Shown here: piece after piece, positions 23,886 through 37,130 of the stretch | Layout of the letters: each line of letters opens with the position of its first letter | Position numbering within the stretch: position 1 is the stretch's first letter | The notes under the pieces: generated by a model | The model's database searches: none | Seen by the model: the letters and a program-made list of their open reading frames with translations, nothing else | Told to the model about the DNA's origin: nothing | Program-made: the position numbers and the translations under genes | Assembly: GCA_038025085.1 (NCBI GenBank) | Contig: CM076142.1 | Coordinates: forward strand, 7,786,501 to 7,850,500 | DNA from: Tetragonia tetragonoides | Lineage: Eukaryota; Streptophyta; Magnoliopsida; Caryophyllales; Aizoaceae | Direction of reading: 5' to 3' | DNA: 64,000 nucleotides

Positions 23886-26026
23886 AATGTGTTCTAGTCT
23901 AGGCTTCCTCACAATATCAAAGGTTCTCCCTTTTCTTTCTTTTTTTTTCACCTTTTTTCTCCACCTATACTAAAATAAAAAATTTAAAACATAAAAGGTT
24001 GGTTTTTTTTAAGAGAAGATAAAATAAATATTAAAAAAAAAATAAAAATTGTTGGGCTGCTGGCCCCAAATTTTTGGGTGTTTGGAGTTGTACCTATTTC
24101 GGAACAATCACCTCTCACAATTTATTAAATGATGCCAGCAGAGGGCCTAAATATATTTGGGTCCATGTGTGTGTCAAGATATAGATGGTACAACTACTTG
24201 TACCCATTACCCATTGTCTGCTGCCTGGGTCAAGAATCCAGCAATTAGGATTTTTATTTCTTTTTCTAAATTTCCTTGATAAGAGATATCTAAGACGAGC
24301 AAAAGAAAAAGAGAGAAAACAATAAAATGTTGTCTTGTAATCGAATCAAATGGATTTTTAAATATAACGTTCAACAAGTTTAAGTTGTCAAAGTTTAGCT
24401 CCAAACCAAATATATAGACCGTATAGATCCAAAAGGAAAGTAAACCTTGAAAGGAGTACAACACTTTTCATATATGGAAGAATATTATGTACATTTGTTG
24501 AGTGTTACATTCGTTATGTTGAGATGAAATTGGGTTGACCATGCGTCAAGCTTCTCATTAATAGTTTCGAGATCAAATTAATAAGAATTTGACTGAACTT
24601 GGGTTCCTTGTGCACCCATGAAAACACACACATGCATATACAACTAGAATAAAATAGATAAGAATGATGAAAACTTCCCGTCAAGGTTGCCATCAAGGTG
24701 GTTGTAGTGCCAAAAGTTGGACTAAACATGTCTCTTTGTAAATCTTATTTGGTTCCAGCAAACTATTCAAACAAATATTATAAACGAATTCGTAGAACCT
24801 TTAGAGTTGATAAAGAGTTATACGTTCGTAAAACTTTATGCATCAGAATATTTAGTAGTAAATAAATTGAGCAATGTAATAGAATGGGAAAGGGAAGGTT
24901 CGTACATGTCACCTAATGTACTATGGATATTAGTTTTGACCACTAAACCAATACCTCGTTGGTAAACATGATAATGTTACCTATTACTCCATTGAAATTT
25001 TCATTTTTGTAAAAGGAGGATTCACTTCATTTTTGTAAAAGAAGGATTTAAAATGTAATACTCTTTTATATTTAAATGATAAGTAATACTTCTCCCGTCT
25101 CAAAAAAACATGAACCTTTGTTTTTTCACGCTCTCCAAGACACCACTTTGACCGTAAATAACTACAATTATATGAATATAAATACTATAACAATACGATT
25201 TTTGAAAAGTACTTTTAAAAATGAATCTAATAAAAGTATTTCATAATGTGAATCTTTATATATTTTCATAAATTAATGGTCAAAGTTTGTTAAGTTTGAC
25301 CTTTAAAAAGCAAAGTTTCAAGTTTTTTTGAGACGGAGGGAGTACTATTTTTCATTTGGGCTAAAAGAGAACAAAATTAGAGTGTGATACTTATCAATTT
25401 TAAATGGCAAGTAATCCTTCTCTTTTCAAAGGATAGAAAACATGAATCCAATCCAATCTAATTTTTATATCCAGTGTTTCATTTCGTGTACCACTTTATA
25501 TCCAAAATACATTCTAACGATGCGAAACATAAAGTGGGACAAAAGATCAAACCCTGTAAACTCTAGTACTTGACTAATGACTATCCAAATTCACAAATGT
25601 TAGGTGTGGAAAATTGGTGGGTGAAGGAAAGTTCTAGAAGTTCTAGTAAACGTCGACGTGAAGGGAGGTCCATGGCCAAGGACCAAATTGATTAAGATTA
25701 GTCTATATTACTCCCTACGCAAAATTCGAAGGAACATCATAAAACACTTTGAAAAGTTGTAACCCAAAAAAAAAAAAACACTTTGAAAAGTCAAGCCAAT
25801 GTGTGAGAAACTGAGAAGTCATATTTGCCCCTACAAACTATCCTTCACATAACACATTAAAGTAAAAGGGTACCTTAAGTCCCACAAAGAAAAACACCCA
25901 GATTCTGTTCTTCGCTTCCCTTTTAAAACTGATCCAACACCCAAAAAGCGCAAACCCAGAAAGCTGGAGGTTTTTTCATAGGAAATAACCATAGATTTTT
26001 GAGAGAGATAGTGAAGAGAGAGAAAA
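23886..26026. other. Intergenic region between the UTP10 foldback and DWF5
   Basis: No gene is supported. It contains a Stowaway MITE at 25089-25342, a partial Stowaway-like end near 25709, and the DWF5 promoter and leader (about 25700-26026), with a GA-rich leader just before the ATG. Remaining open frames are short and lack splice context. Confidence 0.5.
25089..25342. mobile_element. Stowaway-type MITE (Tc1/mariner-derived)
   Basis: The ends are CTTCTCCCGTCTCAAAAAAA and, inverted, CTCCCTCCGTCTCAAAAAAA. These are the classic plant Stowaway ends, flanked by TA on both sides (25087-25088 and 25343-25344). The 254-bp interior is AT-rich and non-coding. Confidence 0.9.
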
Positions 26027-29000
26027 ATGGGGAAAACAGTTCACTCTCCCATGGTGACTTATGTGTCAATGCTGTCACTTCTCACTCTCTGCCCACCTTT
26101 TGTCATCCTACTGTAAGCAACCGCATTTTAATCTCTCTCATAAAGATCAGATTTTTTTTCATTTTTTTGGTTGGCAATTCTCAAATTTGTAAAAAGTTTG
26201 AATCTTTGATGCTTTTTGTTTAGATCTGCCATTTACTTATTTTGATCATGATTTTGTAATTTTTTGTTAGTGATAGATTCAATTGGGGTTGGTTCAAGAA
26301 GTATGGTTATTATGTACGGATTCTTATAAATTTGAGGAAATTGCAGTGATGCTATTATTTTTGTATGTAATGTTACTATTGTACTTGTTTATACTTTAGC
26401 CAAATAATTGGTGGTTTTGCCCCATCAGTTTGTCCTTTTGTTGTCCCTAATCAATGTGATGCCTGATATTTTATGCTCTTGACATAATGATTGGATTCAC
26501 TAGAGATCTCACTTAAGTTTCTTTCGGGTAGTATTTCAGTGTCAACATCAATTCTTTGAATATGCAATTAGCAGTCCTTCACTTCACTCTCAGAGTACTT
26601 TTTTTGGTGGTAGGGCTAAGTGTTATGGACTTATAGTATACTATAAGTCTATAATTACCTGCAAGTTGTCATTCATATTGATCTTGATAGAACTGGAGAT
26701 ACGAATCATATGATGTTGATGGTTTACTGAAAGTTTGCAACTTGGCTCCCAATGCAGGTGGTATACAATGGTACATGCTGATGGCTCTATATCTCTATCT
26801 TTGCAATATCTAAAGGAGAACGGCCTCCAAGGTTTTATTAACATATGGCCAAGACCCTCACTTGTTGCATGCAAAATTATATTTTGTTATGGAGCATTTG
26901 AGGCTGCACTTCAGCTATTGTTACCAGGGAAAAGAGTTGAGGGCCCTGTATCCCCTACAGGAAACCGTCCTGTCTATAAGGTGTGTTATATATCATAACC
27001 ATAGCCGTAAAACGATAGAATGATTGTGTCACTGAAATCATTGTTTTGTTTTCGTGTCTGTTACAGGCAAATGGTGTAGCAGCATATATTGTCACTTTGG
27101 TCACTTACCTTGGGCTTTGGTGGTGAGTTGATTGGCTTATAGTTAGTTGCTAGCTTCTGTTAGAATCACATTCATTCCAATAGAGACTAGTTCATTATTG
27201 AACTTGACGCAGTCCAGCAGTATCTTTAATGTATGTTGAATCTTGTGGGCATGGATTATGGAATGTGAGGGGCGTATGGTATCAGGGTGGTCACACATGC
27301 TCTGGGCAACCACTAAAGATGTTCAAATATGCTTGATTTGACTTGGTACAGTATAAATGAATCTTAGGTTTTCTGTAGTTCTCTTTTGAGACATCTAGGG
27401 GAAATATTCTGTAATGGCTTATTCATACATGTCACCCAATCTATGGTTGTTGAATGAGAGACTCTTCACATGAGTGGACCTTGTTGTTTAGGGTACTTGC
27501 CACAATTCATGTTTTTGTATTTTCCATGTTTTGTAGAAGATACTGCTTATATTCATGTTTTTGTTTTTAACTCCATTCTCAGGCTTCATTTTGCTTTTTC
27601 CCTTCTCTTTTTTGATTTTTTTATTTCCCTTTTCTTTTGGGGGGGGGGGGGGAGAGGATTAGAGGAAACCATGTAGTGCTGTAAATCAACGGACATTGTA
27701 AATTTGTAATACCTTTCTATTGGTATGTTTTGATGAAGTTCTCCTTTTGAAGGACAACTTACTGTCCTATAACTTTTTGTTTCTGTTATAGCCTTACATT
27801 CTATTCTCTGCATGTAGTTTCATTTTGTTTTCCTTAGCTTGTATATGTTTCTTAAGAAAACTTCCGTGGATGACTTATATGCATCACATTATTTCCCATT
27901 ATTGATTTTACTTGATCTGGTCTCAGGTTTGGGATATTTAACCCAGCAGTTGTGTATGATCATTTGGGAGAGATCTACTCAACACTCATATTTGGAAGCT
28001 TCATATTTTGCATATTCTTGTACATAAAAGTGAGAAAAGAACCTAATTGGAATTCTCTTTCATCTTCAATATTTAAGAGTTCTGTTCTGACACAATTGCT
28101 GGATCTCATGTAGGGGCATGTCGCACCATCTTCCAGCGATTCTGGTTCTTGTGGAAACTTCATAATTGATTTCTACTGGGTGAGCACCACTGAACAATAT
28201 TAGTACTGATATTGTAATGTTCATCTTTCCTTTTTCTTGATTGTACTGCCATCATGATCCATGCATCACTTCATTCATGGGATATAATCAAAGAACATAT
28301 ATGCTGGTTATTGTTGGCTTGTTGTGTGGAGTAAGGGGGAACAAATAAAGAGTATATTAATGTGTTTGTACAACTATCTTGAAAGTGAAACATAAAACCT
28401 TTAGGAGGCGTGGCTCCCTCCCTAACCCTCTTTCAAGAATGAATTTGACCTGAATGGGAAGTTAAGCTAGCTTTTCTGACAAATCTTTATGTCTGTGAGA
28501 TATAAGGATATTTAAGTTTGACAGTAGCATTCACACTATTTTACATGGGAAAAAAGTGAAGAAATGGTTTGCGATAAACTGGCCTTCAAATTCTGATGAA
28601 TGAGTCCTACTTTTTTTGGTGTTTCAGACACATTTTCTGTCTGTTCATGTGGGTTTCACTTACAGTGGATATTGCTTTTTAGTTATCCATTTAGTGACAC
28701 ATACCGCTCCATATGCACGTCAACAATGAGAAAAGCTTAAAATGTTTAAGAAGATGGATTCACTGGTCCCTAATATGCTTTTCTGCACTTTTGTTATGGT
28801 TTTCATCTGTTAGGGGAATGGGCTGTCTCTTCTGCCTATAAAGTTAAGGTTGTTATGTTGGCCATGGTTGGGTACAAGCTTAGAACAAAGTGTATTATTG
28901 GGCTCCACGTGTGTGATTACCACATGGTGATCTCATAGTGAGAAAGGGGAAATAAACTATATGGCTCAATTCATCAGCCTATGAAGCCTCTGATATTGTG

Positions 29001-32000
29001 CTTGAACTTTTTGCAGGGTATGGAGCTCTATCCACGAATTGGTAAACACTTTGACATAAAAGTTTTCACAAACTGCAGGTTTGGAATGATGTCTTGGGCG
29101 GTCCTAGCCTTAACATACTGCATAAAGCAGGTAACAGCTCCTATGACCCTTCTGATCTGGATTTGAACTATGTGCATGCTTATATCTTTGAGAGGATAGG
29201 TCTGTTGAAAAAAGTTTGAAGGAGTTCCTTGATTGCTCACTTGATTCACATTCTGTAAACACTCTTTGGAAACCATTGAAAGACCTGTTAATCACCTTGC
29301 TTCACGTAATCATCCATGTCTATGCTTGTATGAAAACCTGAGGGTGCAATCCATCTTATTTTTCCATATGGTGTATTTAAGTTGCAGTAGCGAATCAATG
29401 CTGTTAAATATCTCATATGCTAGTATAAGTCCTTCAGAGCTTTTTGAAGGTTATCTGGGTAGTTTATGTTGATGCATTCCAAACTGAAGTTAGGAACAGA
29501 CTTCACGTGAAAGTAGCATTGATACTAAGTGCTGATATCTGCAGGGGTGTAGTGAGAGGAGGTTGTTAGATTTCTCGCAGCTAAGTCTATGAAATAAAAT
29601 AGATTTTTTCTTTTTGAACTTCATAAAAGAGATTGTTACTTGAGTAATGTATTGTTTTTGTTCCCACCTACATGGGATCCTTAAGAGCCTAAGAGGCATT
29701 GGGGCAATGACAGTGCTACGAGTCTTTTTTTTTTTCCGTCTCTGTCACTTTTAGAGGATGTGTAATTGTCCAAACTTCGTTACATTGATTGTCATGAAAG
29801 ACGAGAAGAGCACAGGGGATGAAGTGGATGATGATAGGCTCATACTCCATTTTGTATGTCAAATCACATACTTGATAAATTGGGATTTGAAAGTAACATC
29901 AGAGTTTAGCAATTCAAAATATTAGCATAAGTTGTGTTACTTAAGCTTACTGCATGATGTTGAACATCTGTAAGTTGGTCTCTGTTCTATTCAATTGTTT
30001 GAAATATTTGCTTCGCACAGAAAATCCCCTTTCTTAATTTTATTCTTTTTTGGTTTTTTGGTATGAATGTCAACAGTATGAGCTGTATGGAAAGGTTGCT
30101 GACTCCATGCTGGTAAACACTATATTAATGCTTGTGTACATCACCAAGTTCTTTTGGTGGGAAGCTGGGTATTGGAATACAATGGACATTGCACATGATA
30201 GAGGTTTGTTGTTTCTGTATATTTTTAATGTTTTACTGGCAATCTGGTGCTAGATAGCCATAGCTATATTTATGACACACTGTAAAGGTTAAGTTCCACT
30301 CTTAACAAAAAAATTTCTAGTGAAGCTTCTCTTTCCAGCTAATAGGCAATCAAACCATTCTTGTTCTTCATGGCTGAGCTGTACAATTTTTTATTTTAGT
30401 GTAGGATACAGAACTCTTTCTTTGTTTCTCATATATGTCAAGGATAGCTGTTATTTTTGATCTTTACCTCAAGCTTATTATCGTGAAAGTTCTGCATAGG
30501 ATTTTGGAAAATCAATCCTCATCCTATGCTCTATTGTTTAACTGATCTTCACAACTACGTGAAGGGCCGGAAGATATTGGTTTGGAAGCGTACATGTGCA
30601 TGCATGTATGTACAGACGGACTTAGGGAGGGAAGAACATACAAGTACAAGCAAGAGGAAGAAAATATAGGGGCAGGGAAATCCTTTGAAGTTCTTAGTTT
30701 GTTAATCACGACTCCGTGATATCAAGTCAATCGAGTTCTTCTGCACCCTGTAACTTAACTGTCAGTAATGGACTCAGCTCTAAGATACAATTAACATGTA
30801 GAAATGCATTTTATAAACCACTACAAATGGGCTCATTGGCCTTTTGTTAAACTGCCTCTTATAAACCACTACATAAACTACCATCTCATGTGTGAACTGA
30901 TCTTGGACTTCAACTTTTTTGTACCTTTTCAACCAATTTTAGTCACATTCCCCTATATCTGGCTGGTAGATTGACCTGTTTGACTGACTAGACGTGTAAT
31001 GGGTTCATTACTTCTACTGTGTCATTCTTCTCCTTACAATCTTAAGTGTTGTGAAGTGTGAACTCCTTAATGGTGATGATGTTTTTAGTTTGGATATGTC
31101 GTTTTGTGTTGTGTGACCTACCTTATGTCCCCGTGAACTTGATTATTGCAGCTGGATTCTACATTTGCTGGGGATGCTTGGTATGGGTCCCATCAGTGTA
31201 TACTTCTCCAGGCATGTATCTACTCAACCACCCTGTACACCTTGGAACTCAGGTATGCCCTATTTACAAGCCTCCTAAATTCAGTAGGTCCTTCGGTTTT
31301 GGAAAAGAAAAAGTAGGCACACCTTGAGCTGGTAGTAGACCTCCCTTTTATCTTCCATATATCTTGCATCTTGTATTCAATGGTGATCCATGGTGGGACA
31401 TTGGTTAAGCCTTTGATTCTGTTTACTATGAGTCCATGATTAGCCCTATTTTATACCTGATACTATATGTCCTATAACAAATGACACACATTCAATAACG
31501 ACAGTAATTGGGGTGTAGTGGGTCATATATGTTTGAACATGTTTTCCTATCACCATAAAATTTAATTTGTGGGATTGTTGTGCAAATTTTGTTATCAGAA
31601 GCTTTCTGATAATGGCTGAGAAATGTTGTTGTGGAACCTGGCATTTTGAGATAGAACAAACTCGTAATCAGTTTCAGGTGTGCTGCAAGTGCTTGATTGA
31701 ATAATTGATGCTATCCATATGTTGAACAATGCCTAAAGTAGCCATCTCATCATATGTTATACAGAAGCACAGATTCCATAGTCTACAGTTATGCTTGTAG
31801 TTTTGGACCATTGTTGGTAAGTAGACTAATATATGTATGCTCCTGACAATGTTTTTCCGTCCTCAGCTTGCAGTTTATATTCTTGTGGCTGGTGTTTTGT
31901 GCACCTTTATCAACTATGATTGTGACAGACAGAGACAGGAATTTCGCAGGACTAATGGCAAATGTTTGGTTTGGGGGAAAGCTCCGTCAAAGGTGTCTCT

Positions 32001-33848
32001 TGACTCACAGCGTTTATAATTACCCCCCTCTTGCAATTTAGTTTGCTTATTTTGCAATGTCTTTTTATTGTTTCCTTTGCTGAGGTATCACCATGTTCTT
32101 GCAGATTGTAGCCACATACACTACAACGTCTGGAGAGTCCAAAACTAGCCTTCTCCTGACTTCAGGATGGTGGGTCTATTTTTTGGTTCATTCACTTCAT
32201 TCTATGCTTCATTAAGATTGCACAAACTATCTATGGACTTGTTTTGCATGGATAGAGTTCTGTTCACATCATCATCTGGTTAATATTTTATTGATTTGGA
32301 AGACATATTTTATTCATTTTTTGCTTGTTAGATATTGTTGATTTTTCTTACTACCTTTCGGGGCTGTAACACCCCCTCCTTTTAAATCTCGGGGCCTCGC
32401 TTTAGTCCAACTTTTTTTCAAGACTCAAGAGTATACCATAGCATAATTAGTTATGTGATATAGCCTTTTTTTTTGGCTTTGTGGGATCGGCTGTTGTGTG
32501 GGGAGCCTTTTGTGTGCCCTGCTACTGTGGGGCAATTCCTACAGATGCGTTTTTCTGCTATGCGGAGGGGGAAGGAGGGTAGGATGTTGTGGCGGTGTGC
32601 CTGTTTAGCTATTCTTTGGTGCACTTGGTTAGAGAGGAACTCGAGGATTTTCTCTGACGCGGGAAAGAGTACCGATTTAGTTTGGGAACATATAGTTTAT
32701 TTGGCATCTCTTTGGGCGAAGGCGGCTGGTGCCTTCAAGGGGGTGCCACTGACGGTCATTCAACGCCATTGGCGTGATTTGTAGATACTTTATTCTTATT
32801 TTTGTTCTTTGAGGATACCTTATCCTCCATTTTGTATTCTTTCACTATTTGATTAATAAAATTTTTCTTATCTAAAAAAAAAGTATCTCAATTTTTTGAC
32901 ATGCATTTGCAGGTGGGGGTTATCTCGACATTTCCACTATGTCCCAGAAATATTAGCTGCTTTTTTCTGGACAGTCCCTGCTCTTTTTAATCATGTAAGG
33001 ATGCTTCTTAATTTTTATTGTTTTATGTCGAACAACTTTTCTTGAGCCTTTTATTAATTGGAGTGGTGCTCTCTCCTTTCCTTTTGCAGTTTCTTCCTTA
33101 CTTCTATGTAATATTTCTCACCATCCTCCTTTTCGACCGAGCAAAAAGGGATGACGACAGATGCCGATCCAAGTAAGATCATTCATTCATTCTGTGCCTG
33201 CCTGCTTTATGATTTGCTTTGCTCTAGTTGCCGGGGAAAAAAAAGTTGCTAGGACAGTGGATAAACTACATGTGTTTGAATCAATATCGACATTAAATCA
33301 ACTGAAAAGTATTATTATCTCCCACCACCCAACCACCAACTGAAAAGTATTATCTGTTATACTAGGTTAAGGCCTCAAAGGGGAGGTGTATCTGATTGTA
33401 TTCCAAATCTCATTTGGAGGAGTATGCTATTGTAATACAACCTCAATGTCACCGAGATGAGGGGTGTTCCTTTGGAATTTGGGGAGGGAGGGAAACCGAA
33501 GAAAGGAGGGTAGGCTAGGGAGTGTATTATACGTAATATAATGGGCAAAGGAAGGAAAAATGAGTTGTTATCATATTAGTACTTCAATGACAATACTTGA
33601 ATGTGGTTTAGAGGGTCAAATTTGCAAAACAAGAACAAGTCTGATGAAACTAATCCCAATTCCCCTCAGCTAACGGTTAATTTTTAAGACAATTACTGGG
33701 TAATTTGTGCCCCCCTCTCTTTCCCTCGCCCCTCATTCTCCTCTAATTTCAACATTGACGGATGCTTTTGCTACTTTTCAGGTATGGGAAGTACTGGAAG
33801 TTGTACTGCGACAAAGTCCCCTTTAGAATCATTCCTGGAATCTATTGA
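26027..33848 (+). CDS. DWF5: Sterol delta-7 reductase (7-dehydrocholesterol reductase)
   Basis: Thirteen exons: 26027-26112, 26758-26980, 27067-27122, 27927-28029, 28114-28179, 29017-29130, 30077-30203, 31152-31252, 31867-31992, 32105-32169, 32913-32994, 33090-33172 and 33782-33848. The CDS is 1299 nt, 432 aa, the family length, and every phase closes. The protein belongs to the ERG4/ERG24 sterol reductase family. Visible signatures are IIDFYWGMELYPRIGK, NTMDIAHDRAGFYICWGC, LTSGWWGLSRHFHYVPE and the C-terminus RIIPGIY. It uses NADPH to reduce the C7-C8 double bond of 5,7-dienols in the ER membrane on the route to campesterol and brassinosteroids; loss causes dwarfing in Arabidopsis. It is multi-pass, with no signal peptide. 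Intron 10 carries a LINE fragment and intron 1 a perfect 22-bp palindrome. Identity is essentially certain from near-continuous similarity. Confidence 0.97.
26628..26649. repeat. Perfect 22-bp palindrome in DWF5 intron 1
   Basis: The half-site GACTTATAGTA is followed directly by its reverse complement TACTATAAGTC with no spacer. It lies about 110 bp before the exon 2 acceptor. Confidence 0.9.
32470..32881 (+). mobile_element. 5'-truncated LINE in DWF5 intron 10
   Basis: An open frame without a start ATG runs to a stop at 32784. It carries RCACLAILWCTWLERNSRIF, typical of the zinc-binding tail that follows plant LINE reverse transcriptases. About 95 bp of 3' UTR follows, ending TTATCTAAAAAAAAA (tail at 32872-32881). 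It is in the same orientation as DWF5, inside intron 10 (32170-32912). A run of nine T precedes it. A clear target duplication was not seen. Confidence 0.8.
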
Positions 33849-34525
33849 GAGTCCTCTGTAGGAGCTTAACCTTTAGTCGTCATCATCATCTGGCTAGCTG
33901 CTACCCTCCTTATGGGTGACATTGTGTATTGTTGTATTTTTGTGTTCATTTTAGTCATAGATTGTGGTAGTCCTATGTGTAAATATTCGTACATTGTTAT
34001 CACCTTTTTGGAAGACACAAGATTTGGTGCTTGAGAGTTGGAGACTATTCAAAATTTCAATGCAATTGTTCGTTTGTCTTGTTTCCCTCACTCCTTGCTC
34101 AGTTGTTCTAGTCACTTGCTAAAGTTTATGTTCTCTGTCTAACTACTGTGCTATTGGTAAAACTAAGTTCCTGCCAGACTTTCCGGTGTCATGCTTGAGA
34201 TGTCTTTTGTAAAGTGAACGAACGGCTATTACTGATACTGACACTGGTAATAGGCAAGACCTGGTTTGTATCCATTTTACTCGAATCAAATCATGAATAT
34301 TATTCTGTGTTACAGAAAAGTTCTGATACAAGTGATATCTAGATGTGAGGGTGGGTTAACGAACATGGTTCATCCCAGAAGTGTCTCCAAGTATTTGATT
34401 GTGCATTCGTAGCTCTTCATTCCAGGGTGAAGGTGAGACTTGAGAGGTAGCCATCCAACCGGCCATGTATGTTTTCACAAACACAAGTATCGGTGACCTG
34501 AAAATCCGATCTGAAAATATGAATT
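33849..34525. other. DWF5 3' flank
   Basis: This holds the presumed DWF5 3' UTR and ordinary intergenic sequence. No coding region or repeat is recognised. Confidence 0.5.
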
Positions 34526-34731
34526 TATTTTATTTTTATTTTTTATTTTGAATAGGCAAGATAGTTAGGCTCTTTGGCCCATTATATCAAGGGAGGAGGG
34601 TGAACCCTAAGACCGATAACATAAATAGTACCCTCAATCCTGAAATTAAAGGGGATGAACTTTGAACCCCCGACCTTGAGGTTGGAGGTGTGAGAGCTTT
34701 ACCAACTAAGCTTTCCACTTTTGCTCAGCTG
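34526..34731 (-). mobile_element. tRNA-derived SINE (minus)
   Basis: On the minus strand the order is an A-box-like TTAGTTGGTAAAGC, a B-box-like GGGGGTTCAAAGTTC, a non-tRNA body and an A-rich tail (plus-strand T-rich 34526-34551). It is the same general design as the other SINEs in the window, but a different subfamily. Confidence 0.65.
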
Positions 34732-35481
34732 CTATCTTACTTCAGTAGAGGATTGCAACCCCCCTCCCCCTTTTCTTTCTGGTCAACCCCATTAATACAG
34801 ATCTATAGTTGATATTCATTAAACAAAAAACACAAAATCCCAATGAAAGTACAAACTATAGGATTCACACATATATGCCCAATTATCCAATGCATGTTTG
34901 TGAAAAAAGGGATCAAGATTCAAGACTAGGCAAGAGAGGAGTTATCACTTATCACAAAATATTGAGCTTCTAAAGTAAGAAATTATAGATTTTTTTGCTC
35001 GGTAGAACTTTAATTTTTCATTTGATTTGTACTTGGCTGAAAAAGTTCACGACACAACCAAATAAACGAATACCTAACTAGTTATTACCAATACCAAAAG
35101 AATAACAATCAGTCTTGTGTTTGTGAACCAACAACTTCACTTTATAAATTATTGTCATTATTTTCTTCAAAGAAATAAAATAAATTATTATTATTGATAT
35201 TAATATTTTTGTGGGAATTATTATTATTATTATATTTCTTATGAACTTATTTATTTTTATAGTGTAAATTAGAAGTCCTGTCCGCCCACACACACTTCAG
35301 TCTTCCTCACTCTTCCATCAACTCCCTCCCATGCTCGCTGACGAAGTTTGATTATTGCTCAACAGGTACACCTCTCTCTCGGAATTATGGATATTTTCCT
35401 TTCAAACCCGAACTTATTATGACAAACCCGAAGTTTCTTGTTTTTCTCTCTCTCTTCATTGTTGTGATCATGTGCCAATGA
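34732..35481. other. Intergenic AT-rich interval
   Basis: Low-complexity TTA/ATT stretches occur around 35180-35235. No gene or element is recognised. Confidence 0.5.
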
Positions 35482-35733
35482 GTGCGTTTGTTAGAACTGA
35501 ACTTACCAAAACTTAACTGAACTGAACTGGATTTGACATTATTAAACTGGATACTACTGAACTGAACTGAATTGAACACAACTTGATATGTGAGACAAAA
35601 GGCATATTTCTGAACTTAGCACCACTGAACTGAATGGAACATCATTTAACTGAATTTGAAATCACTGAATTGACACCTGAACTGAACTGAACTGAATTGA
35701 ATTGAACTGGTCGTGTAAGCTCTATAAACGCAC
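35482..35733. mobile_element. AACTG-rich inverted-end element, copy 1
   Basis: It begins GTGCGTTTGTTAGAACTGAA and ends TAAGCTCTATAAACGCAC. The interior is made largely of irregular AACTG/AATTG pentamers. It is an inverted copy of the element at 35792-36050. Confidence 0.7.
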
Positions 35734-35791
35734 TGCAAATGCGTGAGAATTCAGGTTGATTTCCTTTAGAAAAAGGAGAAAAAGTCATAGA

Positions 35792-36050
35792 GTGCGTTTG
35801 ATAGAGCTTATACGGTCAGTTCAGTTCAGTTCAATTCAGTTCAGGTATCAATTCAGTGATTTCAAATTCAGTTAAATAATGTTCAGTTCAGTTCAATGGT
35901 GTTGAGTTCAAAAACATACTTTTTGTCTCACATATCAAGTTGTGTTCAGTTCAGTTGTGTCCAGTTCAGTTCAGTAGTGTCGAGTTTAGTGATGTTGAAT
36001 TCAGTTCAGTTCAGTTCAGTTATGGTAAGTTCAACTCTATCAAACGCACC
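35792..36050. mobile_element. AACTG-rich inverted-end element, copy 2 (opposite orientation)
   Basis: It begins GTGCGTTTGATAGAGCTTAT and ends CTCTATCAAACGCACC, with CAGTT pentamers inside. CATAGA flanks both sides (35786-35791 and 36051-36056), a possible 6-bp target duplication. Together with copy 1 it makes a roughly 250-bp-arm hairpin with a spacer of about 58 bp. Confidence 0.7.
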
Positions 36051-36056
36051 CATAGA

Positions 36057-37130
36057 ACAAAAAGGAAGTAACGAGCGAACCACCACAGAATCCACCAAGC
36101 CGCTGCCTAGAAAGGTAAAATTTCCAATTCCTTTTAGTTTTTATTTGCCCAATTTTGTGAAATAAAATTATGTACTTTTGGATATTATTTTTAGTGATAG
36201 TATTTTGTAGGCTTATTTTGTAAGAATGCTCTAATTTTACACGAATTGAGAATCTTTAATTTTTCGGGTTTTTCAAATTTGTATTGTTAGGATGTAGTTT
36301 AGATTTGATAAATGATTCCTTTTATGGCATTAGGGCTGAAATTTTGTGATCTACGGGGTTTATGTCTATGATTTTTGATAATGGACAAGGTATGAAAAAC
36401 CTGAATTAAATAAAGTTACATGAAGCTAGAAAATCTTCTGCATCTGCCTTCCATTATTGAAATCAGGTTTAACATTGAAGTAAACTTGCCATTCATGATC
36501 TTGTTAAGTTATTTGTTAAAGTAAAAGGGCGCTGTTATCGCCAGGATGAAAAACACTAATGCCAGGCTATCAACTCTTTAAATTGACAACTTAGCCCTTT
36601 GTATTAATTAGGCAACCCAAATTATTCTCTCTTCATGTATGACTTTATTTAGGCTTCCTTATTTACATATTAAGTTGTATCTATTTATTTGAATCATATT
36701 GATATTCAAACAAAAATATTGCCAAAATTACAAAGAACATTTTCATACATACAAAATATCCAAGAAATGTATCATATACATTTTGCCATAAGATCCAAAA
36801 CAAAAATTAAAAAGTACTATCACGTTCAATTGCTTGGGCTGTTGGACAATGTAATTGATCAACAGCAAACGTGAATTAATTAAAGAAATGCAAAGATTCA
36901 TTTGCTTGATTTTTTTTTTCTTTTTTTGTTCCCGTATATATTGTGGAGGATGCAATTAGAGTTTACAAGCTATATAATCTTTATAACAATAGTGTTCTAC
37001 CATAGAAATTCAAAGAGTTATGGGTTATGGTATGGTGAGAGCAATATAATCTGTAAGGTGATATTATTCTCAATGTCCCTCCCAAATTTGTTGCTAAATT
37101 AATCAATGCATTAAATATAATCTCAGGAAT
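36057..37130. other. Intergenic AT-rich interval
   Basis: No gene is recognised. A short element-like segment around 36528-36602 (GCTGTTATCGCCAGG; CCAGGCTATCAAC) resembles the MITE at 43114-43255. Confidence 0.45.

Noticed and set aside
27642..27653. Poly-G run as a regulatory element
   Set aside because: A single 12-base homopolymer in DWF5 intron 3, prone to sequencing error and without other signal.
34526..34731. tRNA gene on the minus strand
   Set aside because: Only promoter-like boxes remain; there is no cloverleaf, and an A-rich tail is present, so it is a SINE.
35482..36050. AACTG tandem repeat as a satellite or CRISPR array
   Set aside because: The pentamers are irregular and bounded by inverted GTGCGTTTG ends, so they are the interior of two mobile elements.
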